DNA of 64,000 bases, from contig CAMXCT020001684.1 in the NCBI GenBank assembly GCA_947184155.2, positions 1 to 64,000 of the forward strand, given 5' to 3'. This document shows positions 33,174 to 45,449 of the stretch, piece after piece. The notes beneath the pieces were generated by a model. The model ran no database searches. It was not told the DNA's origin and worked only from the letters and a program-made list of their open reading frames with translations. This stretch comes from Cladocopium goreaui. Lineage: Eukaryota > Sar > Dinophyceae > Suessiales > Symbiodiniaceae. A program made the position numbers and the translations under genes. Each line of letters begins with the position of its first letter. Position 1 is the first letter of the stretch.

Positions 33174-33518
33174 CTGAAACAGATGGCCAAATGCCAAAAA
33201 ATGGGTCCCAACACGTTCCAATGAAATTATTTGATGGAAATTCTCCGAGAAACTATGATGTTTACATGTTCGTACCTCCCAAAAAAAGAGGGTTCCTGTG
33301 ATTTGTTCAAACCACTTGATGGGACCAACGGTGAAGTTTTGTGAGGCAAATCATTCATAATCTTCATAGGTCTTACGGTATGGACATGTAGCGTGCCCCG
33401 AGACTTCGAATGCTGGTTGTATCTTTCATGGCCACATATGGTCATCGAGATCCTGACCTTTGATGGCTTCTTGTTGCTCTTCCAAACCTCGAAAATCCTC
33501 AGAGCCAGGCAGTATTAC

Positions 33519-33607
33519 GGCAGTATATTGATGATCGGACACATTTCATCATACTTCTCCGGGAGAAACTTGAATGTTAGAGTGACATCATTCCATGCAA
33601 TGATGTC
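33519..33607 (-). CDS. Probable exon, unknown protein
   Basis: Acceptor 'tttgcag' and donor 'CTGCC|gtaata' bound 89 bp encoding 'DIIAWNDVTLTFKFLPEKYD' and onward. Codon choice and both splice signals look real. No family is recognised. It lies between the cyclase core and the exon at 33099, on the same strand. Confidence 0.45.
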
Positions 33608-34954
33608 CTGCAAATATGAAACAGAGATGAACCAATTTTGCAAACTTTAATGGATAACCTGATAACGCATTGGAGTTAAAAATTGGAGGGGTGCAACTCT
33701 ACTGTATACTGAATCAACCAGCCTGTGGGAAAAGAATATGTCTGACTTCATGTTGAGTTCTGCTTTGGTCGTTGCACAGCTTTGCTCCGCTTCTCTCCAA
33801 GCTTCTGTTGACTCTCCCTTTCCTGAGCGGATTCACTTGGGCGGATGAAGTCCTTAGTCTCGCAAGCGTATCAACGTTCTGGCCAGTCAAGCGGTCAGAA
33901 TATGTCATCACACAGAGTCAAGCAGCTTGTCACGTTTCAAATGAGTGCGATGCCAAGCCACGATGGGTCGAGAAACGAATCCTTCGATTTCCATCTCGCT
34001 ATGTGTGGACTCTGAGACCAGCAGCCTCGAGCAATGGTTGCGAGAACCTTTCGAGAACGGTCTTGAACCTGCTTACCCCCGGCTAGCATCGGCTAGCAAT
34101 AGAGGGACACCACTGATCAAATGCTAGACTTGCTGAGCAATTCTGAAGATTAGCTTGGACAAGTAACTCTTGGAAGCAGGCATGTGAAGGTGCATCTGTC
34201 AATATATGCATATGATTGCATATGACAGTAGATATGTCATGATATGATGTGATATTATATTATGATATGATATGATATGATACGATATGATACGATATGT
34301 CTGTGTTGGTCTATGTGCTTTTGAACGAAAACGACCACATGCTTCGTGTCTGCAACTTTTCAGCCATGGCTCTGAGTGCCATAGGTCTTGTTCAACTCTT
34401 CTAGTCTCCCTGGCATGCTCGTTTCGTCCCCCACCTTGGAAAGAGCCAGAAAGGTTGCAACTAAGGAAGATCTGGCTACTGAATGCTAATATGCTGCTAA
34501 TAAGAGCAATCAGCAAGGCATGGCCAAACGACTTCCATCCAGTGAGCCAGTGGAGTGGCTCTGCCATTGCCAAGTTGCTATGCCATACTTTATCCGGTAT
34601 TGCATGCCTCAGCTCCACTGGGCAAATTTCAGATCCACGCAGGGAGTCAACACTACTGCATGCCCCAATTATATCCAATTATCATTTATATATATTTATA
34701 TAATATATACAGTATGTGGAATTATAATGACCCAACTGCAGCCATTCTGGGATCGCTGGTCCTGGTCTTAGAAATTGGCTGAAATTTGATGGGACTCGTC
34801 GGGAATGGTTTTCTTGTTTGGGGCAGGCGGTTGATACGGCGCCCTGTGAGGGTGTGTCGATTTTTTGATATCTGATATCTATTGATATCTTGGGTATCCA
34901 CGTTGGTCATGCAGTCGTGATACGACTGCCTACTGGGGTGGGGTGGGCTAATAA

Positions 34955-35062
34955 CGTTCATGTACACTTGCGTACTTGCTACTGCTACGCTATGATGTGT
35001 TGACGTACACTTGCGTACCCATGGAGTGCTACGCTGTGATACGTTCATGTACACTTGCGTAC
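34955..35062. repeat. Three tandem ~45-bp repeats
   Basis: 'cgttcatgtacacttgcgta' recurs at about 34957, 35003 (as 'gacgtacacttgcgtac') and 35040, each followed by 'gctacgct.tgat'. It is a short minisatellite with no coding content. Confidence 0.8.
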
Positions 35063-35365
35063 TTATACTGAATACAGCTAGACTCCACGTGGCGTCACTT
35101 GAAGAGGTGGCGTCCTCAAAGTTTGCAACAAAAAGTGAATTTGTCAGTAATTACATACCATGCAGTACACATGCGCATACTCCTATGTGTGGAGGCACAA
35201 TGCCAAGTGTGAGAACAACCTGACTTTGAGGAGCCTGAACAAAATCCTGTGGCGCTGATGTTGAGAAAGAATTTTCTGAAGTGGCTGCTCATATCATTTA
35301 AATTAAACCACACAAATTCTATATACTGTATATAATGTTTTTTCTCAGCCCCTCGATCACAAATT

Positions 35366-35389
35366 AGTATTTCGCTGTGGCGAAATACT
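35366..35389. other. Perfect 10-bp stem, 4-base loop hairpin
   Basis: 'agtatttcgc' tgtg 'gcgaaatact' is an exact inverted repeat. It could be a terminator-like or tiny palindromic element; function is unknown. Confidence 0.6.
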
Positions 35390-36173
35390 CATTTTCACTA
35401 TCAAGTCACGCGCCTGTCATCGAAATAACAACATGAATGTTCATCGGCATTTCCAAAAATGCCACAAATACAACGTTTTCGGCGACATCGCAAAGAACAA
35501 GTGCAATGAAATCGACAACCCTTGATAGGGCGCAGAATCAACTGCACTGTTCTTGGGCTCCTTTCTACACGGTATTTCCAGCCTTCTGGGGCTAAAGACT
35601 CTCATTGATGTGTTTGGAGAATTTTGGCATTGGAACCTCATGTTCATGGCCTTTGCAGCATGTTGGAACTAGACTTTACATTTGTATCGTTTTTTGCGGC
35701 ATTTGAGAATGTTATTCCCATGGTGTTTCAGCATTTTGGAGCTGCATTCCTCGATGGTTGTGGCTTGGGGTAGTGCAGTTGAACTACAGTTGTTTTAAGC
35801 ACGAACCTGGCATGTGCAGTGTAGCTATTGAACCGATAGAGCCAAAGCTTATTTGCAGAGGATGTTATTTTTAATTGCTATGTTCATGATGCACGCTTAT
35901 GTTTCCACAGCTGTGTTGGAACCTGTGGATGGTTGTCTTTTTTTGTCGCTGTTGTTGCTGTTGCTGTTGCTGTTGCTGTTGCCGTTGCTGTTGTTGCCAT
36001 TGTTGCTCTTCATCTGGATATTTGATGTGACTCCTACAGTTTTACGTGTTTCTAGTTTGGTGTAGCTGTGGATGCTGCTGTTTTTGTCTTTGGTGGTGGC
36101 TACCTGGCCCTACTTACGAGATTTACGAGATCTTACAAGTGGCTGCAGATTGGCTAAATGGGGGATTCTGATC

Positions 36174-39100
36174 CAAGTGGCCCATGTTGCCTACCAAGAC
36201 CTCGCCGGTGTGAATCCCGCAGCGAATGGAAATCCTTGGTCACACAGAGGGCTTTCGTCATGCTCATCCATGTTTAAAAAGTTTTTTTTCTAGGGGTTGC
36301 TGCTGAAGAATTGAAGGCGTAAAAGTTGGAGATGTTCACCTGATGTACGCATGGTTGATTGGGGGCAGTATGGCGTATCTGAAATATTGCATCCATGCGG
36401 CGTTGGCAAGCCTCGCCGATGTAGCCACTGATTGATCCCGGTCATCGCGGCAAGCATCTCCACCTAAAAAAATTGAGTCATCAAGAGATCCGAACCGGAC
36501 TTTGCCGTGCCCTGAAACCAATCATTTCAAATTTTGGAAATATGTTCTATCCCCTGGAAGAAGAAGTGAAGGGCCAGAGCTCAACCCCAACAGACCCTCC
36601 ATAAAAACTGGAGCAGCCCCAGGCACTGCCGCCATCACAGCAACAGTTGGATGTTTGTCGTTCACCACCGGTGCCCCATAGATGCAAAGGATGGCATCGC
36701 CTGGCAGTGTACATTAAATTGTTGTCACTGGAATCTCCTGGGTCTGGGTTTCCATGTTGAAGGCCCATGATCTTTGAAGCTTTGGGCACCACAACCACTA
36801 AGTTTTCGGCGCTTTGTGGGACATGGTGGGACTGCTTTTGAAATTTTGATAAATTTTGGCAGGAAGCACGGTTGCTGCTTACTTCCTTAGCGTAGCTATG
36901 CGTAGCTACTGTTGTCAGAATCATCCTATAATATCCACAGATATCCTATGATATCCTATGATATCCTATATAATCGCAGGCGGTTGGATCCTACCAGTCC
37001 TACCACATTCCCACATTCGTCCGCCGTGCAGCACAAGACACCTATGAACTCCACCACGATTCCGCCATGTTGATCCACAATTTTGGACATCTCCTGCCGC
37101 AGAGCTTGGTCAGGATGGTTTTGAGCACATCCTCTGGTCATGGTTTAGTAACTTTGGTAATCTGCATGTCCTTATCTGCAGTGTCATGTTATGTCACAAT
37201 GCTTCAGGTGTTTCTGGGTGGACAGTGGGCATGTTTGGGATTGTTAACATCTCCTCTTTGAGATCCATGATGCTGACTAGGTCCCAGCGCACCTGAAAAT
37301 AGCGGCTCAGCAGAAGCAATGATTTTTGTGGTGGCATGCTCTCGACGATGGTCGTAAAACTCGCGATGTCAGAGAAGAACATGGTCACCTGCCAGCTGTA
37401 GAGATCTAGTATCAACTAGCTAGAGCTACAGCTTGCCGTTGCTTGTTCCGGCATTCTGGGTACATAAGATTTAGCGCAGTGCATTTCACTCTCGTCCATA
37501 GTTGTCAATTGCAAGACATACAGAATGGGTAGAATGGGGAATGTTCATTTGATGTTTCAAGCTGCAATCAACGAGGCCTGTGTGGACCAAAGGCAACAAG
37601 CTTCCAATTCATAGTCATCTTGAAGGCTTCATTCAAGATCACCGACTTTCAATGGAATATGCTTAATTCATTTTAATTCCCTATCTAAACATCAAAATCA
37701 AAGATGTGTTGTGTGCGAAACTCCATCTGAGATTTGCCTTTCTTTCGGAGACTTCGATGTTGGCTTCTGCATCCTTTCGCATCATCAGCTGGACTACTGG
37801 CCTCAAGGTGCTGAAGCTTCAAAACATAAAACCGGCCATCCTCTTCTCTTCTAAGCATCCTCCTTTGATGGCGCGCTGTGTTCGTGTGCGTATGTCCATC
37901 TCATCTGTATATAAGTGAAAAATGCAGTCATGTATGCATGCATAATGCTCATATTCACTATTGGTTGCTTATTTGACTGTTTGTTCCTTTACTCTGTAGG
38001 TCGCGTAAAGATGTATGAGTGTGTGTGTGTGTGTAACATCTGAATAGATGTAAAACTTCTCTCTTTTTCTTCCTTCTGTCCTCTCCCTTTTTAAACCTAA
38101 TGCAGGGGGCCTGAGGCTTCTCAACAGGACTCAGGCCAACGAAGACGCCTGTTGAGAAGTGTGAAATCATTCTGGGACGCCAGGATGACGTACCTGCATT
38201 TTCTGACATAGCAAGGGGCCAAGCTCAGAACCCCAAACACTATAGTTTTATTTCTTCACGGTTGCCACAATCTGTTTTGGATGCATCAGAACCTTCCTCA
38301 GTATTTTCGCCGAGATCATGTCGCCGATTGTATTTTCGATTATTTGGATTATTTCGCCGATTGTATTTTCGATTATTTGGATTATTTCGCCGACTATGTC
38401 GCCGATGTATTTGGAATATTTTGCTGAAGATCGTGGACGTGGAAACTATTCAGGATCAGATTTGCATGTTTCAGGATTCAGTTCCTGCCGGATCATATAA
38501 TGATCCATTCTTGTCTAGTGTGATTTCCACGGTGGCTCCGACATGGTGCCATGGAGCCATTTGAGGCAACCCTCTTTAGGGTGAGTGATGACTGTCCTGA
38601 CTGCCGAATTAACACATTTTAAGTTGGTAATTCGTTTAAGTAAAGTGCAACAGCTGGCCTTTCCGTTTTGCACCGCTTTCTGAGTGTCCCGCTGATCCTG
38701 CGGTCCCTTGTGAAACCTCGTGGAATACACCTCTGTGACTGTGAAGCCGTGCTGAACATTCAGAAACCTCCTTTTTTGCAGCAATGTCACAGCGACACAG
38801 CATCATGCCATGACAAAGGAACCAGGCAGGCACACGACTTCCAGGTGTGGTCCTCTTTCTTTTGATGGTTATCTGGTGAGGTGAAACATATCGTGCACCT
38901 AATTCGCTGGAACTTGAAAGCCGTTATATGCCCTTGTGGCTGACTTGAACACGGGCCTGGATTGGCACAACGCACGACCTTTAGGTTTAGGAACTGAATC
39001 CTGTTTTTAATTAATTGTTTTGGTTTTCCTGTCTGTCATCAACTAGTCCCCCATTTGGTCCCTAATTTCCCCGCGTGCCTCTCCGTAATGTGTCGTGGGG

Positions 39101-41274
39101 TTTAGGTGTGTGCGCTGTTTTGGTCAGGTCCGTTTCGCCGTGTAGGTTGGTTCCGGAGGTCCGTCTGTTCCCCTCCCCCCCTGCGCTGTTTTTGGCCTTT
39201 TGCCCTTCGTGTGTCCGCTTTTTTCTTCCTCTTGCCTTTCAGGGTTGACCCGGCTCTGGCCGGGTGTGTGTGTGTAACATCTGAATAGATGTAAAACTTC
39301 TCTCTTTTTCTTCCTTCTGTCCTCTCCCTTTTTAAACCTAATGCAGGGGGCCTGAGGCTTCTCAACAGGACTCAGGCCAACGAAGACGCCTGTTGAGAAG
39401 TGTGAAATCATTCTGGGACGCCAGGATGACGTACCTGCATTTTCTGACATAGCAAGGGGCCAAGCTCAGAACCCCAAACACTATAGTTTTATTTCTTCAC
39501 GGTTGCCACAATCTGTTTTTGATGCATCAGAACCTTCCTCAGTATTTTCGCCGAGATCATGTCGCCGATTGTATTTTCGATTATTTGGATTATTTCGCCG
39601 ATTGTATTTTCGATTATTTGGATTATTTCGCCGACTATGTCGCCGATGTATTTGGAATATTTTGCTGAAGATCGTGGACGTGGAAACTATTCAGGATCAG
39701 ATTTGCATGTTTCAGGATTCAGTTCCTGCCGGATCATATAATGATCCATTCTTGTCTAGTGTGATTTCCACGGTGGCTCCGACATGGTGCCATGGAGCCA
39801 TTTGAGGCAACCCTCTTTAGGGTGAGTGATGACTGTCCTGACTGCCGAATTAACACATTTTAAGTTGGTAATTCGTTTAAGTGCAACAGCTGGCCTTTCC
39901 GTTTTGCACCGCTTTCTGAGTGTCCCGCTGATCCTGCGGTCCCTTGTGAAACCTCGTGGAATACACCTCTGTGACTGTGAAGCCGTGCTGAACATTCAGA
40001 AACCTCCTTTTTTGCAGCAATGTCACAGCGACACAGCATCATGCCATGACAAAGGAACCAGGCAGGCACACGACTTCCAGGTGTGGTCCTCTTTCTTTTG
40101 ATGGTTGTCTGGTGAGGTGAAACATATCGTGCACCTAATTCGCTGGAACTTGAAAGCCGTTATATGCCCTTGTGGCTGACTTGAACACGGGCCTGGATTG
40201 GCACAACGCACGACCTTTAGGTTTAGGAACTGAATCCTGTTTTTAATTAATTGTTTTGGTTTTCCTGTCTGTCATCAACTAGTCCCCCATTTGGTCCCTA
40301 ATTTCCCCGCGTGCCTCTCCGTAATGTGTCGTGGGGTTTAGGTGTGTGCGCTGTTTTGGTCAGGTCCGTTTCGCCGTGTAGGTTGGTTCCGGAGGTCCGT
40401 CTGTTCCCCTCCCCCCCCTGCGCTGTTTTTGGCCTTTTGCCCTTCGTGTGTCCGCTTTTTTCTTCCTCTTGCCTTTCAGGGTTGACCCGGCTCTGGCCGG
40501 GTGTGTGTGTGTAACATCTGAATAGATGTAAAACTTCTCTCTTTTTCTTCCTTCTGTCCTCTCCCTTTTTAAACCTAATGCAGGGGGCCTGAGGCTTCTC
40601 AACAGGACTCAGGCCAACGAAGACGCCTGTTGAGAAGTGTGAAATCATTCTGGGACGCCAGGATGACGTACCTGCATTTTCTGACATAGCAAGGGGCCAA
40701 GCTCAGAACCCCAAACACTATAGTTTTATTTCTTCACGGTTGCCACAATCTGTTTTGGATGCATCAGAACCTTCCTCAGTTTTTTCGCCGAGATCATGTC
40801 GCCGATTGTATTTTCGATTATTTGGATTATTTCGCCGATTGTATTTTCGATTATTTGGATTATTTCGCCGACTATGTCGCCGATGTATTTGGAATATTTT
40901 GCTGAAGATCGTGGACGTGGAAACTATTCAGGATCAGATTTGCATGTTTCAGGATTCAGTTCCTGCCGGATCATATAATGATCCATTCTTGTCTAGTGTG
41001 TGTGCGTGTCCAAAATATGATAAAACAAATGTTTTTAGAGCCATATGATGTATATATATATATGTATATGTATGTATGTACATGTGTGCGTGTGCGTCTG
41101 CGTTTGCGTCTGCATCTTCATCTGCGTCTGCGTCTGATGTCTCTCTCTCTCTCTCTCTCCATCGGCATCGCCATCTAGTCAGTGTGCGTGTGTGTTGCTT
41201 TATTTATTCATCTGCTGGTCATTATTTGGCTATTGGTTATATATGTGTATATATGTATATATACAAGAATGTGC

Positions 41275-41312
<38 letters not shown>

Positions 41313-42627
41313 CTTGGCTTATTCACCTCTTATATATTCTTATGTTATATATACACATGCTTGCATCTTTTCATGCACAAAATGCCGGCAGCCCCTCGTT
41401 CATGTTCCGCGCATTCCTTATCATTGACCCTATGAACTCACAGTTCTGAAGGCCTTTTGTGGCATTTCTCCCAGCCTTATCGCCTGGTGAAACCACCAAG
41501 GATCCCCAGCTGGATCCTTTCAGCAGGGTTTCAGCCACAGCTTTCGGCTAAGGCCAAGCCACCATGGCACATATTTTCCCCACGATCGGATGGCCGTCTT
41601 CATGTTGTCAAAGCGACGCCGCAACAGCCTATCACGGGCATGGCGTTTTAAGCAAGACAATATCAAGACAATATCAAGTATCGCCATGGAATCTCCCCCT
41701 CATAATATGTCATAGTCCCTCATACTTATCATACTTGGGAGTGTCTGATGTATGCAGGTCTTGCAGAGCTACATTGGGGACCCATCATGGCTGAATCATC
41801 TGGCTCATGGCTCCACCATGTCGGATGTGCACTGCTGGACAGCCTGATCTCACTGGTCACTGCCGGCTGATTCTCGTCATGGGTATTTGTCGTGGCCGCC
41901 AGCTGCAAGCGGGTGATACTTTCCTTGGGCTGAGACTATCAAACAGCCATGGCCAGCAGCCAGCTATGAGAGATAGGAATCAAATGGGTTCTTTAGAGTT
42001 CTATAGATTTCTGAGGTCCGTTCTTCATGTACCAGTCATTTCCTGTCCCTGTCTAGCATCAGGCCTTACAGCCTAAGAAAATGGTACAAGGATCGAGCAG
42101 CAAAGCATTGAGAAGCCAAAGGGCGAGAGAGAGAGAGAGAGAGAGTGAGATCCACAGTATATATGAATAGAATAGATGCATACACATACACACTTGTATA
42201 CATATGATTATATAATGATATAATATGATATAATTATGTAATTATATATATATATGTATGCTGCACATAAGAGGTAAAGGAACTGGAAGAAATCACAAAG
42301 GATGAGTCCCATACAAATGGCGAGTCAAGCTAGAAGCAAAAGCTCCTGATTGACAGAAGCTTTGGAACACAAAGAAATGCCACACGGCTCCAACAATAGG
42401 CACGGCTGAAAAGAGCCATCAAATCACTGGATCTGATGCATTGCTCCAAGTTTCAACTTCATCAGAAAGCTCCACCAATGGCTTCAGCAAATTCTTCGAG
42501 AGATAGTTGAGATCTCTGGTCAATAGGCTGATGCCGAAAATGATCAGGAATAGGACACCAACTGGGCAGGCGCATGTCATCCAATATCGGGATGTATATG
42601 GCACCGGCACACCGGATTCAGGCTCAC
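36174..42627 (-). CDS. Class III nucleotidyl (adenylate/guanylate) cyclase, multi-exon, partial
   Basis: Minus-strand exons, 5' to 3': 42627-42428 (transmembrane 'GVLFLIIFGISLL' plus HAMP-like 'LSKNLLKPLVELSDEVE'); 41628-~41555 ('FDNMKTAIRSWGKYVPWWL'); ~37816-37738 ('VVQLMMRKDAEANIEVSERK'); 37388-37293 ('VTMFFSDIASFTTI'); 37093-37042 ('KIVDQHGGIVVEFIG'); 36700-36627 ('GDAILCIYGAPVVNDKHP'); 36463-36399 ('LAAMTGINQWLHRRGLP'); 36234-36174 ('RCGIHTGEVLVGNMG'). From 37738 on the phases agree at every junction. Donors are GC, GT, GT, GT, GC, then probably GA. 'FSDIASFT' and 'EFIGDAIL' supply the two metal-binding Asp residues, so this is the cAMP/cGMP-forming domain behind a membrane segment. The last third of the catalytic domain (KYxxxGD..N..RLE) was not found. 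Confidence 0.85.
36941..36970. repeat. 10-bp x3 tandem run in a cyclase intron
   Basis: 'atatcctatg' is repeated three times (last base varies). It lies inside the intron between cyclase exons 37093-37042 and 36700-36627. Confidence 0.9.
38034..41000. repeat. 1.24-kb unit in 2.4 tandem copies, intronic
   Basis: Copies start at 'taacatctgaatag': 38034, 39275 and 40512 (periods 1241 and 1237). The third is truncated at 41000 after 'cttgtctagtgtg'. The copies are almost identical; small differences include a 4-bp deletion near 39880 and 'tattttcg' versus 'ttttttcg' near 40780. Each copy contains a 33-bp internal duplication ('cgccgattgtattttcgatt') and the minus-strand stretch described below. 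A (GT)n run precedes each copy, and GTGTG also marks the right breakpoint. The array lies between two cyclase exons. Confidence 0.95.
38100..38190 (-). CDS. Possible exon inside the 1.24-kb repeat (copy 1)
   Basis: After acceptor-like 'aaatgcag', the minus strand reads 'YVILASQNDFTLLNRRLRWP', open to a GA donor-like 'CCT|gagtcc'. It is repeated in the copies near 39341-39431 and 40578-40668. It could be a duplicated exon of the surrounding cyclase gene or simply an open stretch. The same segment contains an 11-bp inverted repeat ('cttctcaacag' and complement). Confidence 0.25.
41050..41320. repeat. Microsatellite cluster
   Basis: (ta)n near 41050, 'tgcgtctgcgt' repeats (41085-41135), (ct)n (41138-41160), and (ctat)n at 41276-41312. 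Frames through it are artefacts. Confidence 0.9.
42120..42260. repeat. (ga)n and AT-rich microsatellites
   Basis: A (ga)n run at 42125-42148 is followed by 'tatataatgatataatatg' low-complexity sequence to 42260. It lies in the presumed intron 3' of the transmembrane/HAMP exon. Confidence 0.85.
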
Positions 42628-42973
42628 CTTGAACCATTCCAACCATATCAACCATGTATAGATAGATGTTTGACATTTTGGCATCATTGAGAAGGGGCGG
42701 GTCCATCATTCCAAGTTGCGACCCAGCGGAACCGAAAGAAGGTCTGATACCGGATACAAATGCAAGGGGCAACGGTGGGCAACAGTGTAATTCCTTTCTT
42801 CCACCCCTAAACACTCCCAAGCCCATTCGATGCCTTGGAAGTTCTTTGGATTTTGCCAATTAAAAAAAAAAACGACTGACCACTACGCATATGAAATATA
42901 TTGAAATATCATAAAATCAACTTAAAATCATGTGAACGTATATGAACCTAAGGATCCTAAGCATCCTAAGCTC

Positions 42974-43134
42974 CTGACATGTGGTGATGATAGAGTCCCG
43001 TGCACTGGCTTCAGTGTCCGCCCTGTTGAGGAAGAGAGCCACAGCTTCCGTCCTATTCTCCAGCTCTGAGGCACTGATGTCCACGTCCTCCCATGTGCCA
43101 CAGATGAGTTTTCCATAGTTTTCCAGGAAAATCT
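42974..43134 (-). CDS. Probable exon upstream of the cyclase membrane segment
   Basis: Acceptor 'atggtag' and a GA-type donor 'CAG|gagctt' bound 161 bp encoding 'IFLENYGKLICGTWEDVDIS' and onward to 'DSIITTCQ'. The sequence is acidic and soluble-looking. It lies directly 5' of the transmembrane exon on the same strand, so it could be part of the extracellular or sensor region of the cyclase. The acceptor lies inside an 11-bp tandem duplication (43131-43152). No family is recognised. Confidence 0.5.
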
Positions 43135-43224
43135 CTACCATATCTCTACCATATGGGCCAGAATATGCCAGAATAATATGTCCAGATATGTCCAGTAAGA
43201 ATCAGATTATCCTGAGATATCCTG

Positions 43225-43389
43225 AGAGTTTCTTGTCTTGGTGGCATCTTCAGAAACTGCGCAAGCTCCTGCTGCGAAAAGTCGGGCTCCCGCAGCAGGA
43301 GTAAATCATTTTGCCGATAGGGAGATTTCTCGAGATCTTGGTCCACTTCAACCAGGGTCCGCTTCCTGAGGAGCCAATGGACCCCATCA
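43225..43389 (-). CDS. Probable exon upstream of the cyclase membrane segment
   Basis: Acceptor 'gtttcag' leads to a frame reading 'GVHWLLRKRTLVEVDQDLEK' and 'LLLLREPDFSQQELAQFLKM', with a GA-type donor candidate near 43225. Codon use is consistent with neighbouring exons. No domain is recognised; position suggests the N-terminal part of the cyclase gene. Confidence 0.5.
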
Positions 43390-45352
43390 CTGAAACACAG
43401 TGCCACTCATCTCCACTACTACAGTTTCTAAAGAATAAGATGAAATAACTAGGTTTGATGAAGGAGGACATGGACAAGTGATGGTACAATTCCACCCCAC
43501 AACGAATCAAGATATAGTGCCATGACACGGTTGCCAACGCATGGGTTCAGAGAGCGGTAGTGAGCAGCTCGGCCCTTCCGGGCGAAGCGAATTGCAGTAC
43601 ACATGCCTGGCAGGGCTGCAATTCGAAAGTGATCAGCATGCCTCCAAAGAGGCTACAAGCAACTGATGATAACTGTTGTATAGTAATTACGCCAGTATGA
43701 CTCAACGATGTGAAGCCTTTGGAGCTGGTCTATTCGCCCACATGTTTCGGATTGTAGAAGCATCGAGCAGACAATGCAGACAATGTTTGAATGTTTGATG
43801 ATGTATCCAGGTAACCCGGAGATTGCGGACCTCTGCAAATCCAGATAAAGTAGCGGTCTGCTGGGCCGCGCCCATCCGTCTTGAACGCCCCAGGTTTGCA
43901 CTTGCCTCGCAGGTGCCGTGAGGCTGAATCCATTGGGTGGCCCAACACAAGGGGCACAAACAGATGGTGGGAACAAAATGGAACAAGCTTAGAATGATCA
44001 TCTCAGTCTCACTTAGAGTATGAGTCTGAGACTTCAATCAACTGAACACATAGGACCTCATGCAGGACATCGCGGGGGTTCATGCTACCCCCGCCCGATA
44101 AAAAAGGGAATCCTTCATCTCCAGCCTTCGAATTGCATCTGGGATTGTTGCGTTCAATTCCGGAGTGCCTAAGGTGGGCCGGCGAGCTTCCCTGCCATGG
44201 GTTCTTTCGCAATTGCCCTTCAGCCATGCCATGCCATGCCCATTTGGCATATCAATGCCCAACAGTTCAAATAATGTGGACATGTTCATACCTTGTCAGT
44301 TTCAGACTCCCCAAAAAATATATTTGCATGTCATTCTATGTCTATGGGTCTAAGGCCGGGTCTCTGCTGCTCACCCTAATTCATAGTTGGTAGTTGGTAG
44401 GATGCTCCTCTCCCCCTATTCCATCATAATTCACAGGTTTTCACAGGTGATTTGATCCATCCCCATTCAATCCCATATGTATATAGATATATATAGATAT
44501 ATATATAATAGATATAATATATATATAATATGAAATCCAGAATTTTCTGCCTAGAGGCCGGTCATTTTGAGATAGTTATTGAGGCTCTGAAACCCCCAAG
44601 ACAGGGATGTGTCGATGGTCAAAAGCTCCACATAGCTCAGCACCAGGATGATGAGCCTCGCTGGTGCAAACCCTGTCTTTGGTAGATGAAAAAATGTAAA
44701 AAAGTTGGATAGTTCGATCAGTTGGATTCTTGTTGATCTATAAATATATTATAAATATATTATAAATATATATATATAAATATGATATAAATATGATATA
44801 AATATGATTAAATATGATTAAATATGATTAAATCCCAAAGACCAGCGAGCCCCACCCTACGTTTTCAACCCCGACATGAACAAACGCACCACATGTTAGA
44901 TCATGTTAGTTCTTACTAGTAGGGGGAAGAGATGAGTCATTGAGATCAGTGCCTTACCCAACAAGCATAGGATTTGAAATGCAAATGCGAATGTGTTTAA
45001 AGCATCTTAAAACCAGCAACTAGTAACTAGTATCATTCTTCCGGAAGTTCTGTGTGAGAAGTCTGATACTGACGGGTGCACATGTCTAAGCAAAACAGCT
45101 TCGCATGACTTCATGGTCCACAAGTATGTGGCATGGATGGTGCAAAGCCCCATGCAAAAAGACTGAAAGGCCCAGGGGCTGGCAAAAACATGCATGAACT
45201 ACTTTACTTTGCTATGAAAATCTATGAAGCTTTACGGCTGCACCTTTGCCATGTGCTCCGACCATATGCGCGTTGCATGTGGAGATACATCGCAACCCTT
45301 CCCCTCACCCGCCGCCCACTCTGCGACTCAGACACAGGATGGCCATAGCGAC
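43390..45352. other. Unassigned stretch with possible small exons
   Basis: Minus-strand open stretches at 43800-43970 and 44095-44240 could be exons but have competing frames. AT-rich runs occupy 44475-44535 and 44740-44830. Nothing here can be named. Confidence 0.35.
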
Positions 45353-45449
45353 CTTAACGCCAATGTATTCAGCATTCCTCTGGCGAAGCGCTTGCATGTT
45401 GTTCCCTCGCCTCAGAGCCAGAGACTCCGATTCCCATGGATAGTTCCCA
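45353..45449 (-). CDS. Probable exon, unknown protein
   Basis: Acceptor 'tttctgcag' and donor 'AAG|gtcgct' bound 97 bp encoding 'GNYPWESESLALRRGNNMQA' and 'LRQRNAEYIGVK'. Clean splice signals and an open frame make it convincing. No family is recognised. It is in line with other minus-strand exons. Confidence 0.55.

Larger units (their letters stand above)
33620..36173. other. Unassigned stretch with simple repeats
   Basis: It contains a (gatat)n run at 34235-34300, three copies of a ~45-bp 'cgtacacttgcgtac' repeat (34955-35062), a perfect hairpin at 35366-35389 and a leucine-coding CTG/GTT microsatellite at 35945-36010. The exon or exons that should complete the cyclase C-terminus must lie here if the gene is intact, but I could not identify them. 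Open frames at 33714-34086 exist on both strands, and neither is clearly real. Confidence 0.4.

Noticed and set aside
33714..34086. Plus-strand ORF with a signal-peptide-like start ('LLLTLPFLSGFTWADE')
   Set aside because: The minus strand is equally open over the same bases, and there is no domain or upstream acceptor to decide.
35441..35560. Plus-strand 'HKYNVFGDIAK' resembling the missing cyclase motif (KY..GD)
   Set aside because: Opposite strand to all cyclase exons, with no splice-site fit and no flanking cyclase residues; probably chance.
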